A DNA stretch of 23,244 nucleotides, from the NCBI GenBank assembly GCA_021162125.1, contig JAGGZG010000358.1, positions 1 to 23,244 on the forward strand. Reading direction: 5' to 3'. The notes under the pieces were generated by a model. That model worked only from the letters and a program-made list of their open reading frames with translations, ran no database searches and had not been told where the DNA came from. Positions 8,229-15,517 of the stretch are shown in pieces; positions within the stretch are counted from its first letter, which is position 1, and every line of letters begins with the position of its first letter. Source of the stretch: Anaerolineae bacterium (GTDB taxonomy: Bacteria > Chloroflexota > Anaerolineae > JACIWR01). The translations under genes and the position numbers were made by a program.

Positions 8229-8963
8229 GTGAACCCGCTCACTGTATTGCTTGCTGCAGTTGTCGGCTACCTGTTGGGCTCGATCTCGTTTGCCCGGCTG
8301 GTTGGCAAACTCGCCGCTCCGCAGGAGGATTTGACCAAGACCGAGATACCTGTCCCCGATAGCGACGAGAAGATAAACATGGGGTCCATAAGCGCCACCA
8401 CTGTCTCGATGCACATAGGGCCGAAGTACGGCTTCTTGACCGTCGTCCTGGATATGTTAAAGGTCGCTCTGCCAACCCTGGCATTCAGGCTTTTGTACCC
8501 GGGGGAGCCGTACTTCCTCATGGCTGCGGCCACGGGCATGGTTGGGCACATCTGGCCCGTGTATCATCGTTTCAAAGGGGGGCGCGGCCTCTCGGCCATG
8601 TATGGCGGGATGTTTGCTATTGACTGGATCGGAGTGTTTGCGACCTCGTTAGGCGGTGCGTTTCTTGGCATGTTCGTTTTCAGGGACATTCTTGTGGCCT
8701 ACATGGGCGGCCTGTGGTTGCTCATCCCCTGGCTTTGGTTCCGCACCTACGATCCGTGGCACATCACCTACGCAGTGGTGGTCAACGTTCTCTTCGTGCT
8801 ATCCATGATCTCCGAGATCAAACAGTACATCCGCTTCAAGCGCGAGCGGAAGGATATAGATTTGTCGGTGACGATGCAATATACGGCCATGGGGCGGGGG
8901 ATGTACAAGATGGCCAAGCGATTCGGTTTTCTAAAAGACAAATCCCAAAGCGTCGAAGTGTGA
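8229..8963 (+). CDS. PlsY-like membrane acyltransferase, divergent
   Basis: This is a 244-residue polytopic membrane protein of the PlsY (acylphosphate:glycerol-3-phosphate acyltransferase) family. The N-terminal helix contains the family motif GSISFARLVGKL (17-28; canonical GSIPFG). The third motif GHIWPVYHRFKGGRG (106-120) matches canonical GHxxPVFxxFKGGKG closely. The second motif, normally a glycine-rich GNxGATN that helps bind phosphate, is altered to MGSISATTVSMHIG (51-64), and the C-terminal part is longer than in typical PlsY (about 200 residues). The start is GTG, supported by GGAAGGAGGTCGTC; the upstream dikinase stops 28 bp before. Membership of the fold is clear, but use of glycerol-3-phosphate as acceptor is uncertain because of the changed motif. 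A chromosomal housekeeping plsY probably lies elsewhere. Confidence 0.78.
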   Translation: MNPLTVLLAAVVGYLLGSISFARLVGKLAAPQEDLTKTEIPVPDSDEKINMGSISATTVSMHIGPKYGFLTVVLDMLKVALPTLAFRLLYPGEPYFLMAAATGMVGHIWPVYHRFKGGRGLSAMYGGMFAIDWIGVFATSLGGAFLGMFVFRDILVAYMGGLWLLIPWLWFRTYDPWHITYAVVVNVLFVLSMISEIKQYIRFKRERKDIDLSVTMQYTAMGRGMYKMAKRFGFLKDKSQSVEV

Positions 8964-8965
8964 AG

Positions 8966-9278
8966 ATGGCTCTATCCTTTGTCGGGTTGATCCTGGCTGG
9001 GGGTATGGGATAGAAGGGACTTTTCGTCACGCTGGTTTTTTTGCTCGGCATCGGGAGTGGCGCCAGCGGGGGACGGAGTCTTTGCTTTGAGCCACAGCCA
9101 TCTGGCCGCATTCGGCGTAGTGTTTGGGCTGGAAGTGATCGCCGCGCTGACGGCCCTGGCATTATTGTCTCGGATCAGCGTCGCCGCCTTTAAGGCGCGA
9201 AGCTGCGTAAAACTGGAAGGTAGTGGGCCGCCCCGGGTTGTAAGCGATTGGGCGACCGCGATGGATGGCGAGGGGTGA
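8966..9278 (+). pseudogene. C-terminal remnant of an MFS transporter (PucC/BCD type?)
   Basis: Two pieces in different frames look like the last two membrane helices of a major-facilitator transporter. ALSFVGLILAGGMG (frame of 8975, stop at 9011-9013) resembles an inner helix. AFGVVFGLEVIAALTALALLSRISVAAFK (frame of 9057, stop at 9276-9278) resembles the final helix and tail seen in PucC/BCD-family carriers. A frameshift separates them, the rest of the transporter is missing, and the segment starts right after the PlsY-like stop. No ribosome site or promoter fits. The family assignment rests on my recall of the pattern and is tentative; that it is not a functional gene is more secure. Confidence 0.4.
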
Positions 9279-9320
9279 AGGGGTTGAGATGTATCCAACG
9301 GGGTATACTTGGGGCGAGTT

Positions 9321-10070
9321 ATGACCATGCCTATCGTTCTTTTCGGTGGCTTCATGAGTTTCGAGATGGTTTACTGGGGCATGGAGCACGCTTTGGAGAT
9401 AGTGACAGGCCAGCCGGTTTTTGTAGTCCATTCGAGGCCGCGAGATTGGATGCGCGTTGGCCTCACCTGGCGGTGGGGTCACCTCTTGCGCAAGCTGGAT
9501 GAGACCGTTAAGGAAGCCGTGGCCGTTTCGACGACGGGCAAGGTCACGCTGGTCGGGCACAGCGCCGGTGGTGTTTTGGGCCGCATTTACCTGGGCTCAG
9601 GCGGGTTTCGGGGGCGCACCTCCGCTGGTGTGGAATACGTTGACCGGCTCATCACCCTGGGCAGCCCACATCGCAGCAGGAGCATCTTCGTCGGGGGCGG
9701 TCGGGTGGCGCAGTGGGTGAACAAACGCTACCCCGGTGCTTACTTCGCGCCCGATGTGGAGTACATCGCGGTGGGTGGACGCAGTATCTTCGGAGATGCC
9801 CATGGCGACCTGCGCGAGCGTCACGCATATCGGATCTACCGCTCCATGGTCGGCCGGGGGGAAGTGTGGGGGGATGGCCTCGTCCCCCTTGAGTGTGCAT
9901 TGCTCCCCGGTGCGCGTCACCTTGTGCTGAATGGCGTCACCCATTACAAAATATGTGGAAGTCCCTGGTATGGTGAGAGCGAAGAGGTCATCGCTCGCTG
10001 GTGGCCAGATTTCGAAGCAGCCACCCATTCAGATGGCTCTTCTCCTACATCGAAGAACAGTCAAACGTGA
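9321..10070 (+). CDS. Lipase/esterase-like alpha/beta hydrolase (PGAP1-like)
   Basis: This is a cytoplasmic alpha/beta hydrolase of 249 residues with no signal peptide. The nucleophile elbow is VTLVGHSAGG (Ser81). VWGDGLVP supplies the probable acid, Asp185, and GVTHYK the probable base, His208. ITLGSPHRSRS after the elbow strand is typical of triacylglycerol-lipase/PGAP1-like enzymes and of related proteins in cyanobacteria and plant plastids. I chose the ATG at 9321, which is followed by a second ATG at 9327. GGGGCGAG (9311-9318) lies close before both, so 9327 is also possible, and a TTG at 9309 is in frame. The last four bases overlap the epimerase start (GTGA), showing translational coupling. 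It likely acts on an acyl ester in the same pathway as its neighbours; the substrate is unknown. Confidence 0.75.
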   Translation: MTMPIVLFGGFMSFEMVYWGMEHALEIVTGQPVFVVHSRPRDWMRVGLTWRWGHLLRKLDETVKEAVAVSTTGKVTLVGHSAGGVLGRIYLGSGGFRGRTSAGVEYVDRLITLGSPHRSRSIFVGGGRVAQWVNKRYPGAYFAPDVEYIAVGGRSIFGDAHGDLRERHAYRIYRSMVGRGEVWGDGLVPLECALLPGARHLVLNGVTHYKICGSPWYGESEEVIARWWPDFEAATHSDGSSPTSKNSQT

Positions 10071-11068
10071 GAGCATTCGTAACGGGCGCTACGGGGCTGG
10101 TGGGCAGCCATCTGGTCGAACAGTTGGTGGAGCGCGGGGATCAAGTCCGAGCCTTGATTCGAAAGACGAGCGATACCGAATTCCTGCGTGACCTGGGGGT
10201 GGAGCTTGTCTGTGGGGACTTGCTGGATGCAAGCAGTCTGTTTGAGGCCAGCCGTGATGCGGAGATAGTCTTTCACTGTGCCGGGCTGATACCCATCCGA
10301 GGCACATTCAGGGCGCTGTACACCACGAACGTGCGAGGTACGGAGAACCTTCTGAAAGCGTGCACCGCCAACAATGCGAGGCGCTTTGTGTACGTCAGTT
10401 CGGTAGCTGTATATGGCTATCGCCCTTTGCTGGGTGCCGATGAGAGCCAGCCTCTGGTGGCCAACGGCTGGTATTCGGCGTCGAAAATCGAGGCCGAGAG
10501 AATAGCCAGGCAATATCAGCAGGACCATGCTCTGGAAACGGTTATCCTTCGGCCTTGTGCCATCTACGGCGCACGAGATAAGCTCTTGCTGCCCAGCCTT
10601 TTGAACACCTCCTGGTGGCGTCCACTGCCATTGCTTGACGGGGGACGGTACATCATTGACTTTGTGGACGCTGTCAAACTGGCCCAAGCGCTGATATTGG
10701 CTGCCATCCGAAAGGAAGCTAACGGGCAAGCGTACAATATAACGGATGGCGCCAGCATCACCTTTCGTGATTTCGTCGCTGCTGTGAGTGAGATTAGTGG
10801 GAAGAAGCTTCGGGTCATCAATCTACCATCGCGCCCGGCTTACTACGGAATTTCACTGCTCGCTTTGCTGGCGCGGGGGCTTGGGCTCAGAAACCTACAG
10901 GTTTTGAACGTTGAATCGGTGAGGGCCATCATTCACCACCAGCATTTCGACATCTCCAAAGCGCGCCGGGAATTAGGCTACGAACCTCATTCTGATTTCC
11001 GGGATGGGCTACGAGTGGCTCTCAATTGGTTCAGTGAAAACAAAGCCAGGCTCAATATGCACTTTTGA
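10067..11068 (+). CDS. NAD(P)-dependent epimerase/dehydratase (extended SDR)
   Basis: This is an oxidoreductase of the extended short-chain dehydrogenase family, 333 residues. The Rossmann motif is VTGATGLVGSHL (GATGLVG at 7-13) right at the N-terminus. The catalytic set is VYVSSVAVYG (Ser111/112) with YSASK (Tyr136, Lys140). LRPCAIYGARD follows as in sugar epimerases and in 3-beta-hydroxysteroid/dihydroflavonol reductases. I chose GTG at 10067 because the Rossmann fold starts immediately after it and the codon overlaps the previous stop as GTGA. An upstream in-frame start at 10001 would add 22 residues that are merely the lipase tail read in another frame. The substrate (sugar nucleotide, sterol-like or isoprenoid alcohol) cannot be decided from sequence. 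Confidence 0.85.
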   Translation: MRAFVTGATGLVGSHLVEQLVERGDQVRALIRKTSDTEFLRDLGVELVCGDLLDASSLFEASRDAEIVFHCAGLIPIRGTFRALYTTNVRGTENLLKACTANNARRFVYVSSVAVYGYRPLLGADESQPLVANGWYSASKIEAERIARQYQQDHALETVILRPCAIYGARDKLLLPSLLNTSWWRPLPLLDGGRYIIDFVDAVKLAQALILAAIRKEANGQAYNITDGASITFRDFVAAVSEISGKKLRVINLPSRPAYYGISLLALLARGLGLRNLQVLNVESVRAIIHHQHFDISKARRELGYEPHSDFRDGLRVALNWFSENKARLNMHF

Positions 11069-11097
11069 CCCTCCGAGACGAAGAGAAAGGACGACAA

Positions 11098-11814
11098 TTG
11101 TCAGAGCAGGTGGAATCCCCGAATGGGGTGCTTATCGAGGTGCAGAACGTCACGAAGATCTATCAGATGGGCGAGGTGCAGGTGCACGCCCTGCGCGGAG
11201 TATCACTCCGGGTGCGCCGGGGGGAGATGGTGGCCATCATGGGGCCATCGGGCTCGGGCAAGTCCACGATGATGAACATCATTGGCTGCCTGGATCAGCC
11301 GACCTCAGGGGATTACTTCCTCGACGGGATTGACGTGGGCTCCCTGGACGACGATCAACTGGCGGAGATCCGCAATCGCAAGATCGGCTTCGTGTTCCAG
11401 ACCTTCAACCTGTTGCCCCGCACCACGGCGCTACAGAACGTGGAGTTGCCCCTGATCTACGCCGGAATCAGTGGACGGGAGCGGCGGCAGCGGGCCATGG
11501 CTGCCCTGGAGGCGGTGGGGCTGACGGATCGAATGCACCACAGGCCCAATGAGCTATCGGGGGGGCAGCAGCAGCGGGTGGCCATAGCCCGTGCGTTGGT
11601 GAATCACCCCTCGATCATCCTGGCCGACGAGCCGACGGGCAACCTGGATTCCAAATCCGGGGTGGAGATCATAACCATTTTCCAGCGGTTGAATGCCGAG
11701 GAGGGGATCACAATCGTGTTCGTCACGCACGATCCCGATGTGGCGACGTGTACCCGTCGTCTCGTCCATCTGCGCGATGGTCTGGTCATCGCCGATGAAT
11801 CAGTGGGGGTTTAA
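11098..11814 (+). CDS. ABC transporter ATP-binding protein, MacB/LolD type
   Basis: This is the nucleotide-binding subunit of a MacB/LolD-type ABC system, 238 residues. All catalytic motifs are intact: Walker A GPSGSGKST (49-57), Q-loop Gln101 (FVFQTFNLLP), signature LSGGQQQR (153-160), Walker B IILADEPTGNLD (173-184) and switch His211 (VTHD). The subfamily is shown by the PTGNLDSKSG stretch and by the KIYQMGEVQVHALRGVSL start. I chose the TTG at 11098, preceded by AAAGGA (11086-11091). A TTG at 11065 would overlap the epimerase stop and has no ribosome site. No permease gene is adjacent. The MacA-like and permease genes at 1024-3846 lack an ATPase and are the obvious partners, though they lie 7 kb upstream. 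It converges on the minus-strand operon with a 24-bp gap. Confidence 0.92.
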   Translation: MSEQVESPNGVLIEVQNVTKIYQMGEVQVHALRGVSLRVRRGEMVAIMGPSGSGKSTMMNIIGCLDQPTSGDYFLDGIDVGSLDDDQLAEIRNRKIGFVFQTFNLLPRTTALQNVELPLIYAGISGRERRQRAMAALEAVGLTDRMHHRPNELSGGQQQRVAIARALVNHPSIILADEPTGNLDSKSGVEIITIFQRLNAEEGITIVFVTHDPDVATCTRRLVHLRDGLVIADESVGV

Positions 11815-11818
11815 TAAA

Positions 11819-11831
11819 GACCCCGGAGGTC
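11819..11831. repeat. Imperfect GACCyCcGrGGTC palindrome between convergent genes
   Basis: GACCCCGGAGGTC fills most of the 24 bp between two convergent stop codons. It is a one-mismatch palindrome and a close relative of the GACCTCCGAGGTC palindromes inside the element at 5187-5338. It may be a dispersed repeat core or a weak bidirectional terminator. No U-tract is present on either strand. Confidence 0.35.
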
Positions 11832-11838
11832 CGAGCTC

Positions 11839-12849
11839 TCACCCTTCGCCCAAGGCGCGAAGGAATTCTTCTCCGAGGAGACCTTTCTCCATCGCCTCGG
11901 CGAAGCTCAATCCGCCAAAGTCACGGCCTGCTTCCACCGCCGCTTCTTCTAACAGGTCAAAGGCGGCTTCGGCTGGTTCTGCTTCTCGCGGAAGTACCCC
12001 GGCGTCGATCTTCGCCTCGGCGACCATTTCCTCAGCGACGGCTTCCCTGCCAGGCTGTTCCTTGCTCTCCAAAATAGCCTGGATGTAGCCCGCCGTGTCC
12101 TTCATGTAGTACCACACCTGCCCCACTCTGACCTCCCCGTTGAACACGGTGACCAGTAGGTGATCTGTGCCCACCCCGTAGGAGCAGATGCTGTAATCCG
12201 GCCCACCATGATAGCTCAGGGTGAAGGGCCGGCCTCGTCCTATCACCCGTTCTACCTCGGCGGCCAGGCCGGCGTTGCTGGTCACCAGCACATTGCATAG
12301 GTTGGCCACGTCCAATCCATTGGAAAGACTGTCCATACACACGGGCCGGCCGCGGCTGTTGACCAGGAACACAATGTGCGCCTGCGTGCTGGCGCGCAAT
12401 GACGTGAGGTGCTCCTCGATGGCGATGCGCTGGGCGTTGGAAAGGTTGGATGTTATGGCTGGCGCTGACTCCTCCACGGCCAGGGCCTCGCGCACGATGC
12501 GCCGGAACTCCTCGATGGTGAACGGTTTGGCGATGTAGCGGTACACGTTCAGAGCCCGGGCCTGGCTCTCGACCTCCGCTGAACTGTAGGCGGTCATGGC
12601 GATGGTCTTGATGGCCGGGTCCAATTGCCGGAGAATCTCCACGAGTTGCAGGCCATTCAACCCGGCCATCTTGATGTCGGTCACCACCAGGTCAAACGAA
12701 CGCCTGCTAATTTTGGCCAGGGCTTCGTCCGCATCCCGCGCCAACCGGATTTCCAGGCTCTCCCCCACGTCCCTGAGAGCCTGGCGCAGCAGCGCGGCCA
12801 GTTCAACGTCGTCATCCACGATCAGAATCCGCTTGCCCGCAGACTCCAT
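11839..12849 (-). CDS. Response regulator with REC and Roadblock/LC7-like domains
   Basis: This is a signalling protein of 336 residues. The receiver domain (about 6-125) has the acidic pocket DDD (12-14), phosphoacceptor Asp58 (VVTDIKMAGLNG), Thr86 (AMTAYS) and Lys108 (IAKPF). Residues about 138-255 resemble a Roadblock/LC7 fold: AHIVFLVNSRGRPVCMD, ANLCNVLVTSNAGLAAEVERVIG, then strands around LLVTVFNGEVRVGQVWYY. An acidic, alanine-rich tail (about 262-336) follows. There is no DNA-binding domain, so output is probably protein contact. Roadblock proteins such as MglB regulate Ras-like GTPases (MglA), but no GTPase gene is visible here. It starts 6 bp after the OmpR-type regulator stop and is the last gene of the minus-strand series. 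The Roadblock call is from pattern and moderately sure. Confidence 0.78.
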   Translation of the reverse strand: MESAGKRILIVDDDVELAALLRQALRDVGESLEIRLARDADEALAKISRRSFDLVVTDIKMAGLNGLQLVEILRQLDPAIKTIAMTAYSSAEVESQARALNVYRYIAKPFTIEEFRRIVREALAVEESAPAITSNLSNAQRIAIEEHLTSLRASTQAHIVFLVNSRGRPVCMDSLSNGLDVANLCNVLVTSNAGLAAEVERVIGRGRPFTLSYHGGPDYSICSYGVGTDHLLVTVFNGEVRVGQVWYYMKDTAGYIQAILESKEQPGREAVAEEMVAEAKIDAGVLPREAEPAEAAFDLLEEAAVEAGRDFGGLSFAEAMEKGLLGEEFLRALGEG

Positions 12850-12855
12850 AGCTCA

Positions 12856-13677
12856 CTACCCCCCTTGTGCTTGCGTCTTCAACTGAACCATCAGCATGTA
12901 CCCGACCCCGCGCACGTTGATCACGTAACGTGGGTTCGCCGGATCGGGCTCTAGCTTCTGGCGCAGGTGGCTGATGTGGGTTTTGATCACCCCCCGCGCC
13001 TCCCGCTCGTCGCATTCGTAACCCTGCACTGCCTTTACCAGCTCTGCGCAACTCAGCACCCGGCCCGGCTTGCGGGCCAGAGCTACCAGGGTGTTGAATT
13101 CTGTTGGCGTCAGGTTGACAGGCTGCCCAGCCAGGGTTACAGCGTGCTTGTAAAGGTCAATCGACAGGTCGCCGACTTCCAGCACAGGCTCTGCTTCAGT
13201 TTCGTCAACTATGGGGGGCTCCGGCCCCACCTCGCCGCCACCTTTGGCCAACGCTCGCACGTCGGCCTCGATGCGGGTCAACAACTGTTTGCGGCGTAAT
13301 TTGTCCCATCGCTTTTCCAGCCCCTTGCGCACGCTGGTCTTGATGTCTGCCGGGCTGGATGGCTTGAGCAAGTAGTCGTGGGCCCCGTAGCGCAGAGCGC
13401 CCAGGGCCGATTCCAGCGTGCCGTATCCGGTGAGGATCACCAGCACCGTATCTGGCCAGCGGTGCCGCAACTCGTCCATCAACTGTAGTCCGTCCATCCC
13501 TGGCATGTTCAAATCCAACAGAGCCAGGTCAACCGGTGTTTTGGCCATGAGCTGGAGGGCCTCCGAGCCGCTGTGGGCTGTCAGTACCTCGTATCCCTCG
13601 CGGATGAGCACGGCTTCGAGTGCTACGCATACGGATGGTTCATCGTCTACTACCAAGATCCTGGCCTGCTTTTTCAT
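12856..13677 (-). CDS. OmpR/PhoB-type DNA-binding response regulator
   Basis: This is a two-component transcription regulator of 273 residues. The receiver domain (about 4-122) has Asp11/Asp12, phosphoacceptor Asp55 (LLDLNMPGMDG), Thr83 (ILTGYG) and Lys105 (YLLKP). A charged linker (about 123-165) joins it to a winged-helix Trans_reg_C domain (about 166-263) with LTPTEFNTLVALARKPGRVLS, the recognition-helix region VIKTHISHLRQKL and the terminal YVINVRGVGYML hairpin. I chose the ATG at 13677 because GGGAG lies 7 bp upstream; an in-frame ATG at 13701 has no ribosome site. The kinase stops 4 bp before this start, so the two are almost certainly a cognate pair. The regulon is unknown. Confidence 0.9.
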   Translation of the reverse strand: MKKQARILVVDDEPSVCVALEAVLIREGYEVLTAHSGSEALQLMAKTPVDLALLDLNMPGMDGLQLMDELRHRWPDTVLVILTGYGTLESALGALRYGAHDYLLKPSSPADIKTSVRKGLEKRWDKLRRKQLLTRIEADVRALAKGGGEVGPEPPIVDETEAEPVLEVGDLSIDLYKHAVTLAGQPVNLTPTEFNTLVALARKPGRVLSCAELVKAVQGYECDEREARGVIKTHISHLRQKLEPDPANPRYVINVRGVGYMLMVQLKTQAQGG

Positions 13678-13681
13678 GCCG

Positions 13682-15517
13682 CTACTCCCTGTTGTTCTCA
13701 TTGGGGGATGTTTGCCACATTCTCTCGCCCTCGCGTGGGTCGGTCCTCGCCGGTAGAATCACGGTGAACGTGGATCCCTGGCCCACCTGGCTCTCGACCT
13801 CAATGCGCCCGCCGTGTCGAGCCACGATGTCGTAACTCACTGAGAGACCCAACCCGGTCCCCCCGGGGCGGGTGGAATAAAATGGATCGAAGATCTGATC
13901 CAGGTCGCTCTCCGGGATGCCCACCCCGGTATCCTGAAAGGCGATGGTCACCATCTGTTTGCCGTCATCGTCTTGCTCCGTTCTAGTTCGCACCTGGAGT
14001 GTGCCCCCCTGGGGCATGGCCTCCAGGGCGTTGAGTATGATGTTCAGAAAGACCTGTTTGAGATGATCGGCTACAGCCATGACCACTGGCAAATCGGGTT
14101 CGTAGTCCGTCTGCACTGTGACGTGACCCTGTTCCAACTGTTTGCGCATGAGGGCGAGCACGTCGTCCAAAAGGCTGCCCACCGCTGTCGGACGGCGCCC
14201 CTCGTCGCCGGGCCGGTAGAAATCCAGCATGCGCTGCACAATGCGAGCGATGCGATCCAGTTCCTGACGGGCGATCTCCAGGTAGCGGATGTTTGGATCG
14301 GCGGGGTTGGCTGCCTCGGCCACCAGATAGATGCAGCTCTGCACTGCCTGCAACGGGTTGTTTATCTCGTGGGCTACCGACGCGGCCAATTTGCCCATCG
14401 CTGCCAGTTTCACGCTCTGCACCAGCCGCGCCCGGGATGCTTTCAATTCCTCGGCGACGCCTTTGACCTCGGCGTACAAGCGGGCGTTCTCCACTGCCAT
14501 TGCCACTGACGCCGCTATCGAGCCCAGCAGTGCCAGGTCGTCCTCCTGAAACAGCGTGCCGTTCAGCCTGTTGATCACCGCCGCTGCGCCCAGCACCCGC
14601 TCGCGCACGATCAACGGGACGAGGAGCGCGGTGTGGCAGGGTACGTTCAGGACGCGGCTCAGTTCATTTCGCGCAGATTTATCGGCGGGATCGTTGGTGA
14701 GCTGCAGAGCCTGTCCGCTGGACAATACCTGGCGGATCGGTCCACATTCCTCCAGGGCCGGTGGTGGGCTGGTAAATGGTATGCCCCGTTGTACCACCCA
14801 GTGTGCCTCCAACTGACTCTCTGCCTGGCTCTCTGGCCCGTGAACCAGCACCAGCAGGCTGACCTCCGCGTCCAGGGTGTGGCTGATGCCCTCCACCCCC
14901 ACGGTCAGGATGCGCTCCAGGTCCAACGTGGAGGACAACGCCGCTGCCAGCGCGTTGAGAGTGGCCAGTTCGCCCGCACGGCCAGCCTGGGCGTCGAGGC
15001 GCGCTATCTCCAGGGCGACGACCGCTTGAGCGGCCAGTGCGCTCAGCGGCCGCTCGTCCTCTGTGGTGAAGGCTGCGACCTGCGCACTGCCTACGCTGAG
15101 CGTGCCCAGTACTCTGCTCCTGCGCATCAGGGGTACCACCAGGAGCGAACGCAGGCCGCTACCGGTGTCCACGAAAGAGGATTCACGGGTCGTGTCTGGC
15201 ACGCATATCGGCCGGCGTTCCGCTGCAACGCGCCCGGCCACTCCCCGTCCCAATTCCATGCGGGCCGATTCCGCCGTGGGGTTTTGGGCCGGGGCCGCCG
15301 CGCACGGAACCAACCGGCCCTCGACCAGAGTGTGGATCGTTGCTCTCTGCGCTGTGGGCACGATGCGCAGTGCCGCGTTCGCGATCAGATCCAGCGCCTG
15401 ATTCAGGTTGGAGGTTTCGGTCATGCGTTGCGCGAGGCCAAGAAGGGTCTCCGCTTCCAGTAATCGCCGTTTCAGTTTGGCCTCTGTGTCAGGGGTAGAT
15501 GCCGGCCCGCGCTTCAT
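13682..15517 (-). CDS. Soluble GAF-GAF sensor histidine kinase
   Basis: This is a histidine kinase of 611 residues without membrane segments. Two GAF domains (about 30-185 and 195-360) precede a HisKA region. That region carries AAMGKLAASVAHEINNPLQ with phospho-accepting His383. The ATPase domain has N-box Asn496 (NIILNALEAMP), G1 DTGVG (529-533), the F-box FDPFYSTRPG and G2 GGTGLGL (552-558). All catalytic elements are intact. I chose the ATG at 15517, with GGAGGG 6-7 bp upstream; it overlaps the lipoprotein gene by 29 bp. A longer in-frame start at 15589 has no ribosome site. The GAF domains suggest an internal ligand or partner. The gene order, with a ligand-binding lipoprotein just before and two regulators just after, suggests a shared pathway. 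Confidence 0.9.
   Translation of the reverse strand: MKRGPASTPDTEAKLKRRLLEAETLLGLAQRMTETSNLNQALDLIANAALRIVPTAQRATIHTLVEGRLVPCAAAPAQNPTAESARMELGRGVAGRVAAERRPICVPDTTRESSFVDTGSGLRSLLVVPLMRRSRVLGTLSVGSAQVAAFTTEDERPLSALAAQAVVALEIARLDAQAGRAGELATLNALAAALSSTLDLERILTVGVEGISHTLDAEVSLLVLVHGPESQAESQLEAHWVVQRGIPFTSPPPALEECGPIRQVLSSGQALQLTNDPADKSARNELSRVLNVPCHTALLVPLIVRERVLGAAAVINRLNGTLFQEDDLALLGSIAASVAMAVENARLYAEVKGVAEELKASRARLVQSVKLAAMGKLAASVAHEINNPLQAVQSCIYLVAEAANPADPNIRYLEIARQELDRIARIVQRMLDFYRPGDEGRRPTAVGSLLDDVLALMRKQLEQGHVTVQTDYEPDLPVVMAVADHLKQVFLNIILNALEAMPQGGTLQVRTRTEQDDDGKQMVTIAFQDTGVGIPESDLDQIFDPFYSTRPGGTGLGLSVSYDIVARHGGRIEVESQVGQGSTFTVILPARTDPREGERMWQTSPNENNRE

Noticed and set aside
9284..9312. 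TTGAGA ... TATACT as a promoter for the lipase-like gene
   Set aside because: The spacer is only 14 bp and the element is weak; the gene may simply be read from upstream.
14633..15463. 276-codon plus-strand frame opposite the histidine kinase
   Set aside because: Shadow of the kinase GAF region; sequence is low in recognisable structure and lacks a start signal.
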